DNA of 64,000 nt from Paramacrobiotus metropolitanus (taxonomy: Eukaryota; Tardigrada; Eutardigrada; Parachela; Macrobiotidae). A program made the position numbers and the translations under genes. The stretch is from the NCBI RefSeq assembly GCF_019649055.1, contig NW_026570223.1:3162001-3226000 (forward strand). The letters are read 5' to 3'. The notes below the pieces were generated by a model. The model made no database searches. It worked only from the letters and a program-made list of their open reading frames with translations, and was not told the origin of the DNA. Positions 9,521-20,850 of this stretch are shown one piece after another (position 1 is the stretch's first letter; each line of letters starts with the position of its first letter).

Positions 9521-12500
9521 CTATAACGTCCGCGGAAAGGGTCTTTCCGAGCCGCCGTGATAACGGTTGACGGCCAACTGGCGCGCTTCTTCGGGCACAC
9601 GGGTCGGATCGGTCAACACGGAGGTGTTCATCATAATCGTTTCCAGTGACTGGCTGTTTACTGCATAAAGCGGCATTATAGAACGGAAACGGCTTCGAAT
9701 TGTGTAACTTCATATTTACATGGTCGCAGTGCTTCCAGTGTAAAACACTGGGTTGTCCAATTGACAACATTCTGGCCAATTCCCTTCGCGTCATTGGAGG
9801 TCACGTTCTTCAGGTACGAGTTGAAAAGAGGTCGTATAATCAAGCTGAACTGCAATAGACAATCACATAATTATATGGATGTATAACCAGCAAAAATGGA
9901 CAGATGCTCGGAGAACGAACCATCCAGTATTTCCAGTTGTTTTGCATGGTCTGCTTTCTGATGTGTTCATCTAGCATCGCATTCAGTTTAGCACTGCTGT
10001 TGACCACGGCACCAGTAGCCGGAAGCGTCTGTTCGAAAAATCTACAGTGGACACACACCCATTAGTTAGGTATAAGGTGTTTAATCACGAATGTCAATAT
10101 TCGATATTGTGACACTGTACTTCGTCTGCTTGCGGATTTCGTCAATCTGCTCTTGAATCTTTTTAACCTGTGCCGGTAAACTTTGACGATCCTTTTTAAG
10201 TTGACGAATGTGGCGAGCAGCGCGGAGCAATTTTTGTTCATAGCTGGCTTTTTCGGACAGACTCGGCATTAAACTATACAGCTGATTAATCATTCTAAAC
10301 TCCGCCCGACTGGGTCCGGTATCTCTGGTACGTCCATCGCCAGCTGATCGACAACCTCGCCCGCCGCGAGCTGGTCTCTTACTGATGCTTGCACGGGATG
10401 ACCCCGAAGTGCCTAATTGTCAAGCAAAATACCAGTAATATTTACTAATAGTTGGTAGGAGTTCATACAGCAGACACAGTGAGAAATGAAATGTATAAGA
10501 AATTTAATAAAATCAATACAAATTTATAGCACAGTTACCAAAACTGAATCAGTGATCATTTTCTGTACATCGTAAAAGTATTCATGGACAAAAAATTTTG
10601 GAGATTCTTACTCGACTCAAAATCTACCGAGACCATATCAGCGTCGGGTGTTGCGGGGGTCGTCACTGGGACTGCCATCTAGAAGGCCAAAATTACATTA
10701 AGCATAATGCATATATTTTGAGGACAACGCCTTATCTGAACTAGTGACCTCGGTATCTGTAGATGGACCATTCGAGGGGATTTCTGGCATCGCTGGGGTT
10801 GCGCATGGGTATTGCACTACAGGCCCAGTGCAATTGGTCCATAGTGTTGGTCCATGAATAGAAGATGTAGTGGCCGTAGGCGGTGCATCCAGTGCGGTCA
10901 GTGTGTTGGGCTCCGCAGGATACGGATAAGAAGGCAAAAATAACCAGGGATCGTAGTTGCAGACGCTAGAATCCCTCGTACTTGAAGGACCAGTAAAAAG
11001 AGCAGCGGGGAAATCGACAGGCTGGTTTAACGCGGTTCCCCATTGGCTTTGTGACACAGTTTCCGTCATAGGATTGCCGCCATTGGTAACTGGATTTAAT
11101 ATTCCATCTACACCTTCACACATTTGTTTTGCACTTAGTGTGTTTTAGTTTGTGGTTTGATATGTCTTAGCCTTAAGTAGATATTGTAGACAATATATAG
11201 ACAAAGACGTACTATTTACGCCGGTAACGGATCCGAAGTTGAATGCACTCATTATATTCGTAACATCAACCGCGGGGAATATGGCATTACCCATCATAAT
11301 GTCAATCGAGGGATATGTGGCGTTTGCATTGTCGTCCATGTAATATAAACCTGTGATGAACTCGTCAAAATCATCCACTAACATGGAGGAATAGGGCAGT
11401 TCTTGTTGTGACGATGCTTGACCTTTAATATACTGCCTCCAGTCCGCAGCCTGCAGATAAATACTTCCACGTTAACAACAGCCCACATTTAACGCAATCA
11501 AAATGCCAATAAATCAGCCGTTTTTCTTACACGAAATTGTTTAATGTACATCGGAAGTTTGGAGTTTTGGGTCATATTCGCTGATGGATTTTTATACCAC
11601 AGTCTCCAGTACGAGTACTCCAAAGAGAGAATCGTTGTCCAGCTTTTCCAGTATTTATCAAGGGCTGACACTGATTCCACCGCGCTGGACGTCGCCGCAT
11701 CGTCAGTAGCGGCAGAGAAAGGCGCAATCGAAGAATGTGCTCTCTTGACAACTACGAACATTAACGTAATTAAATGAATTAATATTATTAATATAACGAG
11801 TTTCATACTGCATCGCGTTCAACGCTTATGTTTCACTGTGTGCAGTAATTTGTCGGGGTTGGTTTTATTTACATTGCATATGCCAGGCACGCCAAATGAG
11901 ATTGTTCCAACGAAGCCTAACATTCCAGCGTAGTTTTAGACCTTCGAGGTTGTTCCACTTGGGCGAGGTCAGCTTTGTTCTGAATTAGAAAAATAATTCC
12001 TGTAAGGTTTCGTAATTTGTAATCGTTTACAGCATCAAAGATAGAAGTATACAAGGTATCAGACTCTCTACAAATTAAAGTCAGTTGTGCTCATTAGTAG
12101 GCTGACCTATCGTTCAGTGTCATGCGCTGGAAAATCTCAGCAAGCGATGCGTCCGGCACCTCGATCGTCGCCTGGGATACTACTTGTGCTACGGAGCCGG
12201 TTTGCAAACCAGGATGCACTGAGGAACTGCATTCGGGTTGGCGAGAACCTGTAACCTTTGCACCTGCTAAGCTAGTGCTCGTTCCGAACGGTACTGCTTG
12301 GCCGGAAGGATGACCGTGGTTAACAGAACGGTGATCTGGCTTAATTCCTCTTACAGCGCCCATTCTGTGAAGGTCGGAGTCGGAATCGGTTGCATTACCA
12401 CTGTCATTGTTGTCGTCATCCTCCAGACCGACATTCGTGTTCATGAAATGCCCGCTATGGACAATTTCGCGGCCATTCGGCCGATTGCTGTTGATGGCAG

Positions 12501-12723
12501 CTGGTCGTTTGCGGCTCAGGAAGGACGGTGAGGATGCACGCGAAACCGGCAGGGCATTGAGCGCCACCCGCAGATTCCCGTATAATTCGTTGCAGTGTTC
12601 GATATAGCTGGTGGACACCGGTGCGCGACTGGTACCCGGTTGGAGATGCCCCGCCTGGTCGCCTGCACGCGGCGTCAACATATTGGATGTTAATGGTGCC
12701 GGTTTATTCCTTGAGGGTTTCAT
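9521..12723 (-). CDS. Mondo: Mondo/MLXIP-ChREBP-like bHLH-zipper factor
   Basis: Ten exons on the minus strand: 12723-12107, 11979-11873, 11751-11531, 11450-11213, 11089-10749, 10678-10612, 10412-10121, 10041-9921, 9849-9720 and 9660-9521 (757 residues, every junction in phase). The family senses glucose-6-phosphate and activates metabolic genes with Mlx. Diagnostic N-terminal Mondo conserved regions are present: DASLAEIFQRMTL, then SPKWNNLEGLKLRW, NNLIWRAWHMQF and DKYWKSW...YSYWRLWYKNP. A Pro/Ser/Thr-rich middle (exons 4-6) fits a transactivation region. Exon 7 encodes helix-loop-helix and zipper (AEFRMINQLYSLMPS, EQKLLRAARHIRQLKK). The WMC/DCD tail follows: TLPATG, LDEHIRKQTMQNNWKYWM, FSLIIRPLF and MNTSVLTDPTRVPEEA. 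The basic segment lacks the usual H-x3-E-x2-RR residues, so E-box reading is doubtful. The exon 4-5 and 5-6 junctions are the least certain. Confidence 0.92.
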
Positions 12724-14890
12724 GGCAAGATGTCACCGCATTCTACAACACAAACTGGTATCAGAATAAAATGCTTTAAACGAATTCGCTAGCGATGGAG
12801 CGATGTATGTTTGCCACGTACTCTGTATTACGCACATATTGCACTGAAATGGTGTTTGAATGTACACAGATATTGCACTGAAATATTGTTTTAACTTGAG
12901 ACGGTTCAGTACGTCTGAATTAAAAGCCGTGAAACATGTAGCCGTTAAACAGGAAATGGATAACCAAGCAAGTACATTTACATACATACTCGTACAGTAT
13001 TTGCCATGATAGTCGGGAAAGGTGTTGCAGTTATGTCTGCAGAATTTTAAACTTCATTTGCATACTCCACTACAAAGCACAATACGCATTATTTTAACAT
13101 TATGACACACTAAGGTAGCTGGAAAAAAGCACAATCTTAACTGGTAAGTCGCAAAGGCATAGCAAGTTGTTTGTTTACACAATAATAATTACCATGCTAC
13201 CGTACTGATTGCAAACCATCACAGAGTTTTCAAACTGGATGAACTAGAACGTTTACGGTTGATTTTCAACAGCATGTGGAACCGGTAGCGTTTACTGATT
13301 GCCATCAGGAAATGCATATAGTATAGCCACGTGCGGGTCGTGCGATACATACACAGTTATCTTCGCCAGGCCTGGAATGAATGGGAAGTACCTCAAGACA
13401 GTAGCACCACAACACTCGCGTTCGCTGATGAATGAATGTGAGCAAGAAAACTGCAAAACGGTGCAGTTGCACGTTGCAATATACTGCTCAAATGATCGCG
13501 ATCGGTAGCACCCCAGGTCGCAACAGTAACACGATCTGGAAGGTTTCTACCAATCTGTATTTTACATCTTGCCTAATGGTGCCGTTGCTAAAATGAATTA
13601 CGATTAAAAATGGTTTACGTCAATACTTATACCGCTGTCTAGGATCACTGCAGAACCTTGCAACGCGGTGAGGTGGCCGAGAATACGCGTGGAAATTTAG
13701 TTAGAACTGGTAAAATAAAAGACAGGAGAAGATGCAAAAGCTTTGTAAAAACATGATAGAATACGGCTCAAAAGCGCAGGAGCTGAACAGTATTGTTGCC
13801 ACCTGATCGCCTATACGATCACATGTTTCAAATGTGCATTAGTTACTTCCTGTGTGTGGTTAAATGCGACAAAAACGCATCAGCCGAGTTTTTTGCACGG
13901 GCAAAAACACCCAGAAGGCTTTAGTACCAAACATAAGCGTAATAAACAGTTGGCTGAAAAAAATAGCGATGGAAAACTTTATGGCTGGCGCAGCGGACGT
14001 AAACATCGACACTTGAATGTTGAACGTCACTCGCTCTAGTCTAGCTGCTTACGTAGAAACCGGAAACGGAGAAACCCTTAACCTAGTGGGACTGCATGGC
14101 TGTACAGCGCAGTTTATGGCTTTATGGATGAGTACGTGTGATCTGTAGAGTGCATGTACATATGCTTGTACAGCATGCATTGTAAATGCGGATGTTCTAC
14201 ACTTTAATTGCTGTTAGTACTCGCCGTAGTTGTGGTCTACGGATGAGTATACGTCGTAAAACCTTCCGTTGTTGGTGTTGAGCAGTTGTTTTCGGTTCTT
14301 TAATCGTACCTACCAAAAGAGCTTCAAAGATTTACAATCGGTAGACACCATAATATTTGATCTGCAGTACTTGTACTTTAAATCAAACGAACGTTACTGA
14401 ACGTATGCAGCATAAAGCTTTATCTATAAATTAACTAAAATTAATACAACTATCGGTGATCGATATAAACAGTTGGTGAATTCAACGTCAAAATACAAAT
14501 CTATAACAAATCTTAGCGATTCGGCCGGCGTAGGAGCGGATATACGAGTAATTCTTCGTCTCGTTGACGTTGACCATTCTTTGGGCTCGGCTATGGCCTT
14601 ATTCGCAAACCTACTGTAGATTAGAGTAGTGTCTGCGCACTAAACAAAATCCCAATGCATAACTGCAGACGCGAAGAAATTTTTCAGACAGACAACTCGA
14701 TTCTCAGCATGGCGCGAAATTATTTAATTAATGATCGTCACTTTTAGCCAAGCTATCGCCATTTCGCGCCATATTTAGCGATCTGTTTTTACTGGAGAAA
14801 GAAGAAAGGTTTACGGGCACGTTTGTCCGTGTGTTGTAGGGCAAATCCAAAAGTGACCTTACGGTTAGCATCGCAGATGCAGCGACAACT

Positions 14891-15027
14891 TTCCAGTTTT
14901 TTTGTTACTGCAGTTGATTCGACATCAGTCATGCAGTTACAATATTTATAACTGCAGCAACAACAGCAACCTTCCAGTTTTTCTGTTACTGCAGTCGATT
15001 CGACATCAGTTACGCAGTTACAATATT
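14891..15027. repeat. Two-copy tandem duplication, period 81 bp
   Basis: A 56-bp unit at 14891-14946 recurs at 14972-15027 with only a few differences. Both begin TTCCAGTTTTT and end CAGTTACAATATT. The repeat creates an artefactual Cys-rich minus-strand frame with a duplicated peptide, which I do not treat as a gene. Confidence 0.85.
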
Positions 15028-15268
15028 CACCCCTAAGGAACAGTAGTTGCCGCTGTCTCTTATGCATCATCAAACTTCTGTTTTCTAGTACTTAGTTTGC
15101 ACTTTCACGTGATACTTATTAAAGGTCCATAACACATATTTATAATATGTTCCTCATCTTTCAACAACATGACGTATAATACTTTATTCAAACAGGAAAT
15201 ACTAATACTGGCTTTTAAAAATAACAGTTAAGACGAATTTGAGATTTGATAACTGTGCAAAATTATCA

Positions 15269-15307
15269 AAAGGAGGTATAAGTACGTAACCAAAGGAGGT
15301 ATAAGTA
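15269..15307. repeat. 16-bp direct repeat, two copies
   Basis: AAAGGAGGTATAAGTA occurs at 15269-15284 and 15292-15307 (period 23), followed by a partial GTATAAGTAAC. Situated about 850 bp upstream of hydrolase B. Confidence 0.7.
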
Positions 15308-16148
15308 TAACCGTATAAGTAACTAAAAAGAATAGTAACAATAACGGCAATTTTTATCAATGTATCAGAACATTTCTGTACAATGATCTACGAGTAATGC
15401 CGTGTATACCCTAACGAAGTTTCGTTCCGGAAAAAAACTTTTTATTCACCAAATCAACAGCATTTTTTCTACCCTAAATTTTGCAGGCATCCAGCTATAT
15501 ACTGGCGCAATAACGAACCGGTTTCTTCTACAGCTAGTTACTGTACCTATCTGTATGATGCGTTTGCGACCTAGCTTACCCAAGTTGTTCGAGTGAGAAG
15601 TTTTGACCATTGTTGGTCTTGCGAAGATACGAGTATATCTGTACTTCTAGCTACGTACAAAGTAGTTTTGTAGAAGTGCAGTTACTCTAGGTATTGTACA
15701 TCAGCTGAGTTAACGTGTATTGGATGGCTCCAACCGCTGTAAAAAAACGTTGTTTGAAGTTGCTGCTGGTTACAGGCTACTCTACCGTCTCTACGGTGGA
15801 CATGCCGTGCGATTTATATGCAGCAACCGTTTAGGCAGTATAAGACACTGGTGAGTGTGCCGAACGAGCGCTGCCGAAAACACGCCAACTGCGAGGAAAT
15901 GCTCGAAAACTTTTATATTTGTAGATCGACGTACACTACCACGTACACCAATATGTTTGCCTAGTTATCAAGAGCCATGCACGTTGGAGTTCTTCGGTGC
16001 TCTTTGACTGGCATTTGCAAAAGATAAATAATGTGATTATACAAGAACGCTTTATCATTGTGCATTATTCAAAATTTAAGTACAATTCCATTTGAAGCAC
16101 GTACGGAAGCGCTTAAAAATAGTTTCTGAAATAGAGAGAATTCTCAAG

Positions 16149-17959
16149 ATGGGATCATTGTGGGAAAATCGCATTGATCTGGAAAAATACTTACGTTCTA
16201 TCCGGGATGTGCTGGCAACAAAGCCTGTCGTCTACGGAGCTCTCGGAATCGGAACCGCTGGATTGGTAGTCGCATCCTACAAGTACCTGCATGTGCATAT
16301 TCCGGAAGAAATCCATATGGAAGACCATTCATCACTGCGGAAACTGCATGCCGTCATTCAACTGCAGCGGTTGGTGGTAAGCGGATACCGGTAACGCTGT
16401 TATTTGTTCAATAATTTAAAACGATGTGCGTGCACCATATAATATTCAAACAGATGTAATGAAACGGAAGTGGTTTTTTTTTTATTTTAAGTGCAAATTT
16501 CTGTAATTACCGACGTTCAAGCAGATCTGAGGAAATTTGACTTTTTAGGGTGCGCTGAGTGCTCCTCTGGGAAGGCGATTCCAGTTATTCATTCTACGAT
16601 GTCTACGGGATGGCAGTACTTCTGTTAAAAACCGCTCGAATTCGGAGATCTATGCGGAAAGTCTGGATTTCAGCGGTGTACCCGTAGTGCTTTATCGGAA
16701 ACAGCGTTGGCATAATGCAGAGGGAACGGACAACCGGTTACGACCAGCCATTGTGCATATATATGGAGGTGGATGGACGTTTTCTAATTCAGGTAATTAA
16801 TCGCTTCGATAAATTTAATTAAGCTTATTATATCGGCACAACATGAGTAATCGCATACAATATTTAGCTAAATAATAAAAACTTGGAGTTATTTTAGAAA
16901 TGTTTGCGCATTTGTGCTAATAGTACAAATGCTTTAGCCAGACTATAAGTATTAATTTTCATAGAGCTGAAACCATACTAATTTATTTTGAACTTGCACT
17001 TGAGTGAATCATCATGACTTATATATATAGATACAATCGTCATGAATGTACTTGCAAAATAAATTAAATAATATATAAAAAACTAGCTGAATGCATGCTT
17101 ACAGGTTAAATCATAATCGTCTACGTACAACGTTTTGATGATTTTGAAAACCGATGCATTAATTGCAGGCAATTACATCGAGCATCATCAACGTCTGGTT
17201 TCCACCCTGGATGCGGCTGTCTTAACAATCGGTTACCACAAAGCGCCGGAAAATCCATTTCCCATTGGCGTGCAAGAATGCTTCGCAGCCATTGAATATT
17301 TTTACGACCATGCAGAGGACTTTGGTGTGGATCCTCTGAAAATCAGCCTACTGGGTGACAGCGCCGGCGCGACGCTGTGCTTGGCAGTATCGCTCAAATT
17401 TCGGGACGAGCACAAGAATCTCGTTATTAAAAACCAAGCGCTAATTTACCCCGCCACGCAGTTTCTCAACTTTCGCACACGATCATATCAGGGACACTTT
17501 CCTTTGCTAACCAAAAAGACTATGATCACCTACGCACTCTATTACACTGGCGATTCGTTGAGCCTGGGTCGACATTTAGCCCGCAACCGACACCATTGTT
17601 CCGGCTTCGAAGAAAGTCCGGCGTGGAATACACTGAAGAAGTACATTACGGAAAAGCCAACGATACCGGAGACATCCAGTCAGCGTATCAGGAATTTCCG
17701 CTGCAAGGTGTTGGATGGGTATCTGTGTCCGTTGGCGGCGCCCAGCCTGCGGGATCTGCCGCCGACTCTTATTGTCGTGTGCAAGTTTGACGTGCTACGG
17801 GATGATGGATTTGCGCTGGCGCAACGGATGATGGAAGATGAGGTGGATCTGACGCTCAAGACATTTCCAACTACACATTCTGCGTTTAAATTTATGCGAT
17901 GCCTTAAATCGGGAAGAGACATAATGGATACGGTCACGACTTATTTTGCGAATAATTAA
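16149..17959 (+). CDS. Arylacetamide deacetylase-like hydrolase B (YGGG variant)
   Basis: Three exons, 16149-16376, 16549-16792 and 17169-17959 (420 residues), intron phases 0 and 1, at the same positions as hydrolases A and C. An N-terminal signal anchor (VVYGALGIGTAGLVVASYKYL) precedes the catalytic domain. The nucleophile elbow is GDSAGA (S222), the acid is in KFDVLRDD (D365) and the His is in PTTHSAF (H394), so the triad is intact. The oxyanion motif, HGGGW in both paralogues, reads YGGGW here (Y148): the leading His is replaced while all three glycines remain. The residue after the catalytic His is Ser rather than the usual Gly. The enzyme may still be active with altered specificity. 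An upstream in-frame TTG does not improve the model; the ATG gives the expected membrane anchor. Confidence 0.92.
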
Positions 17960-17964
17960 ATAAA
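17959..17964 (+). promoter_or_regulatory. Poly(A) signal overlapping the hydrolase B stop codon
   Basis: The stop TAA (17957-17959) shares its last A with AATAAA. This implies a 3' UTR of only some 15-30 nt if the signal is used. Confidence 0.55.
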
Positions 17965-18925
17965 ATCATTAACTGCACCTGTCTTTACATGGAGTATAAA
18001 TAGTACAAGGCAATAGAACGAGATAATGTAATAAGAAGTTTCTGGAGAGCATGTAAGTACGCGTACGTCTTGCAACTGTGGCGAGAGCTAGTGCAGCAGC
18101 ACTACAGTGGATATTATATATAATTATGTTTTGTATTGGACTACACACTTCTCCTCTAATATATTTTTAATATTTTTACAAAAACAGCGTACGTGGGTTG
18201 CTATAAATAACATCACGAACTTTATAGCAGCACAAGCATAATTGTAAACCAGCTATGCCCTTTCTCCAGTCCGTTCTTTGACGGTTTTCAGTCCTTTACA
18301 GAATTGACAGTACGATACGCTAATTATATTATCCGTTAAACAGGACGGAAGACATACAAAGAACGAAAGTGTCGATTATTAGGTTTTTCTTTTACGCCAC
18401 AGCTCGCACCTAATGTTTTAAATCTTCACATGGGATACTGGCAGTTAATTATTCCGTGAATGCCATTCCAGCTATCGGGCCAGTTAAGTATTAATACGTA
18501 CCATTCGCTGAATGTTATGGTCATGAATAGTAAAACGCTATTAAATGATACAAAAAAGAAGCAGGGCTGTAAGGGGCTGCTTGAGCTAATGATTTCAATT
18601 GAAAGCTGTTTACTATGCCAGAAAAACTAAGCTGTCTGGATCCAGGAAAAGGTCATAATGTTAGAGGTAACCGGATATAATGTAATCGCCTAAAATCAGC
18701 AGGATTATTCCATTGGAGTACCAGAATCAGTAATGCGTTAAAATAGCTAAATCGCATTTTGGCATATCTCCTTCGCTGTATGGACTGTCCTTATTCCGCG
18801 CTGATTTCCGCCCAAATTCCCTTTTCAGCATTTAAACGAAAACCTTAGGTCCCTAACAGTCATTTAATTTGTTTTTGGGATGTAGGCAGCCTTCGGATCC
18901 AGCAAGCTAGAAAATTGTCCCGGCT
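17960..18925. other. Intergenic, no gene seen
   Basis: About 1 kb between hydrolase B and the GPCR gene. No frame or splice pattern has support; presumably GPCR promoter and 5' UTR at the right end. Confidence 0.5.
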
Positions 18926-19941
18926 ATGGATATTAATGATAAGTATGACCTTAATGCAGCGCAACCGCAATATACCAATAACACTACTCTATCCGGAGTC
19001 AGCTCCAACATCACTGAATTCGCTAAATGGAGTCCAGAGCTCATTAGCCAAACAGTTGTATTGTGCTTATCATTCTCCTCCAACATGGGCCTGTTGGTTG
19101 AAGTTTTTCGGCGGCAATCCCTAATGACTCCGTTCACGATGTATATGGTGGTATTGTCGTTGAGCAATATCATAGACTGTTTTGCACCGATGATGGATCT
19201 TCTCAAAAACTTGTATGGTGGATGGTGGATGGGTCGGGCGGCATGCGATTTCCGCAACTACCTGACCAGTGTCGGCTCTGGTTCGCAGATATGCATTCAC
19301 GTCACCATTTCTATCAACCGTTTGTGGCTATACATTCACCGATATCTTACCGACAACTTCACAATAAGAAAGCGGCCTTGTTGATCTGCTTTGCCGCCTT
19401 GGCCTTTGTTCAAATGGTTACGTTGCCTGGGTGTATGATTGACATGCTTTATTATCCCATCGATCTGCACAAGGACTGCAGTATAAATTATGTTGCGCAA
19501 CCATTATGGAGCAAATTTGAAATCATTCTGCTTCACATCGTGCCATGGGTATTTATCGTTGTTACATATGTGCATTTGTGCATTAACCGGATGCTACGCC
19601 GGAAGATCGCTACAAATCAAACCGGTATCAGTGAACAAAACAACCAGAAAGCCGCAGATGGAGAAGTGAAAACTACCAACCGGCGAAACACCAGGAAGGA
19701 AGCGGTTAAACCATTTTTGGTGCTAACCTTGATCATGACAGTTGTCAGTGTCACCCTCTTCTGGACTCCATCTATAGTGAACTTCGCTGCTCTGAAGTTT
19801 TATGAAGTAAAAGCACCGCCAACATTATCTACGGTGGCACTAACTTCGTATTCTTTACAAGCGATATTTGATCCTTGGTTATTTGCTTTCAGTGTGCTTG
19901 CAACCCAAAGTAAATGGCGCGTATGCCATTTTTGTAAATAA
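18926..19941 (+). CDS. Rhodopsin-family GPCR, single exon, with one frameshift
   Basis: An intronless seven-helix receptor read in two frames. From the ATG at 18926 the first frame gives a glycosylated N-terminus (NNT, NIT), TM1, TM2 (FTMYMVVLSLSNIIDCF), the Cys before TM3 and TM3 ending ISINRLWLYIHRYLTD. The second frame resumes at about 19365-19380 with TM4 (ALLICFAALAFVQMV), an ECL2 Cys (HKDCSINY), TM5, a basic ICL3, TM6 (VTLFWTPSIV) and TM7 (DPWLFAFSVLA), stopping at 19941. Class A landmarks are diverged: the DRY region is NRL, the TM2 Asp is Asn, and NPxxY is DPWLF. This suggests an orphan, fast-evolving peptide-type receptor. One missing base near 19375 would restore the frame; either it is a pseudogene or a sequencing or assembly error. 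No intron of suitable length exists there. Ligand unknown. Confidence 0.78.
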
Positions 19942-19942
19942 A
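19937..19942 (+). promoter_or_regulatory. Poly(A) signal containing the GPCR stop codon
   Basis: AATAAA at 19937-19942 includes the GPCR stop TAA (19939-19941). Confidence 0.5.
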
Positions 19943-20849
19943 TGGAATATCAATCACGCCATTCTCTGTACTTTTCACGTCCCTTATAACTATAAATTTT
20001 TTTTGCCTGATATGATAGTTTCTGTTAATTATCTTGCGACAGTACAAGTTGACTGTCGAGCAAGTTTTGCAATAATTAGTAACGTTGTATATATATGACA
20101 GCTAATTCTATTAGTGCATGTGCGTTTCCTACTTGTATGTGTACAAATCACGCATTCATCTATACAAGTAGGCAAAAATAGGCCGGGCCAGCCAATGGCA
20201 ATTGCGAAAACGTCTTAGTTGTATGTATGTATGTATGCGTGATTTGTACACATACAAGTTGCAGCGCTAATGCACTATTAGCTGTCATGCTGCTTATGCG
20301 TGTAACTCGTATTAATACTCGTAATATATGCATCATGTTGGTTGGCATGCACGAAGCATGTCCCATCAGTATCCGAACGCATGGCGACAAATAAAAAGGG
20401 TTTGCAAAACAACATGGGGTTTATGACCAAACCAAATTAGTGACTTTGTATTTGACCTTTTCTTACATTTATTAACAGCAAAAATACAGAAATAAATAAA
20501 AAATAAAATAACGCACAATACGGCTATCGTATGATCTTTAATTCTCTCTTTATGAGCAGAATACGGATAAAAAGATAAATATCTGTAATCATCAGTAAAC
20601 GTAAAACCCATCATATGCAATGTTTAAAGAGTAGCGTACACGAAAAAAAACAATACTTCTAGCCAAAGCCACTGAATGAATTGGAAAATTAGTTGGGCAT
20701 GATTGTAACTTGGGCAATATGGACACTGAAACGATCCACAAACATGGCAGATACTTAGTGAATATAATGGCACCGCTTCATAAATCGATGTGTTAAATCG
20801 CTCTGCAAAAATATTGCCTAATGGTAAGTACTGTAGCTCGGCCTTTTAT
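19942..20849. other. Convergent intergenic region with foldback element
   Basis: Lies between the 3' ends of the GPCR (+) and the macroglobulin gene (-). It contains the foldback repeat 20096-20287 and otherwise nothing that I can support. Confidence 0.55.
20096..20287. mobile_element. Foldback (MITE-like) inverted repeat, 192 bp
   Basis: The left arm 20096-20155 (TGACAGCTAAT...) pairs with the right arm 20235-20287 (...GCTGTCA). The innermost 25 bp, ACTTGTATGTGTACAAATCACGCAT and its complement, match perfectly at 20131-20155 and 20235-20259; the outer parts carry small indels. A (TATG)n run sits beside the right arm. No ORF. It looks like a non-autonomous foldback element. Confidence 0.75.
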
Positions 20850-20850
20850 T
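20845..20850 (-). promoter_or_regulatory. Poly(A) signal overlapping the Mcr stop codon
   Basis: On the minus strand the end reads TGAATAAA: the A of the stop TGA (20852-20850) is the first A of AATAAA. The last exon could alternatively splice at a GTAAGA just after the CDYYAPG-like region (near 20900), but the adjacent signal favours termination here. Confidence 0.5.

Larger units (their letters stand above)
12724..16148. other. 3.4-kb intergenic region with local repeats
   Basis: Lies upstream of Mondo (-) and hydrolase B (+), so it is a shared divergent promoter interval. No coding frame has support. It contains an 81-bp-period tandem duplication (14891-15027) and a 16-bp direct repeat (15269-15307). 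Confidence 0.55.

Noticed and set aside
14789-15073. Cys-rich minus-strand frame with a duplicated peptide
   Set aside because: The duplicated peptide is produced by the 81-bp-period DNA repeat; there is no signal peptide and the Cys run comes from a CAA/CAG-like stretch.
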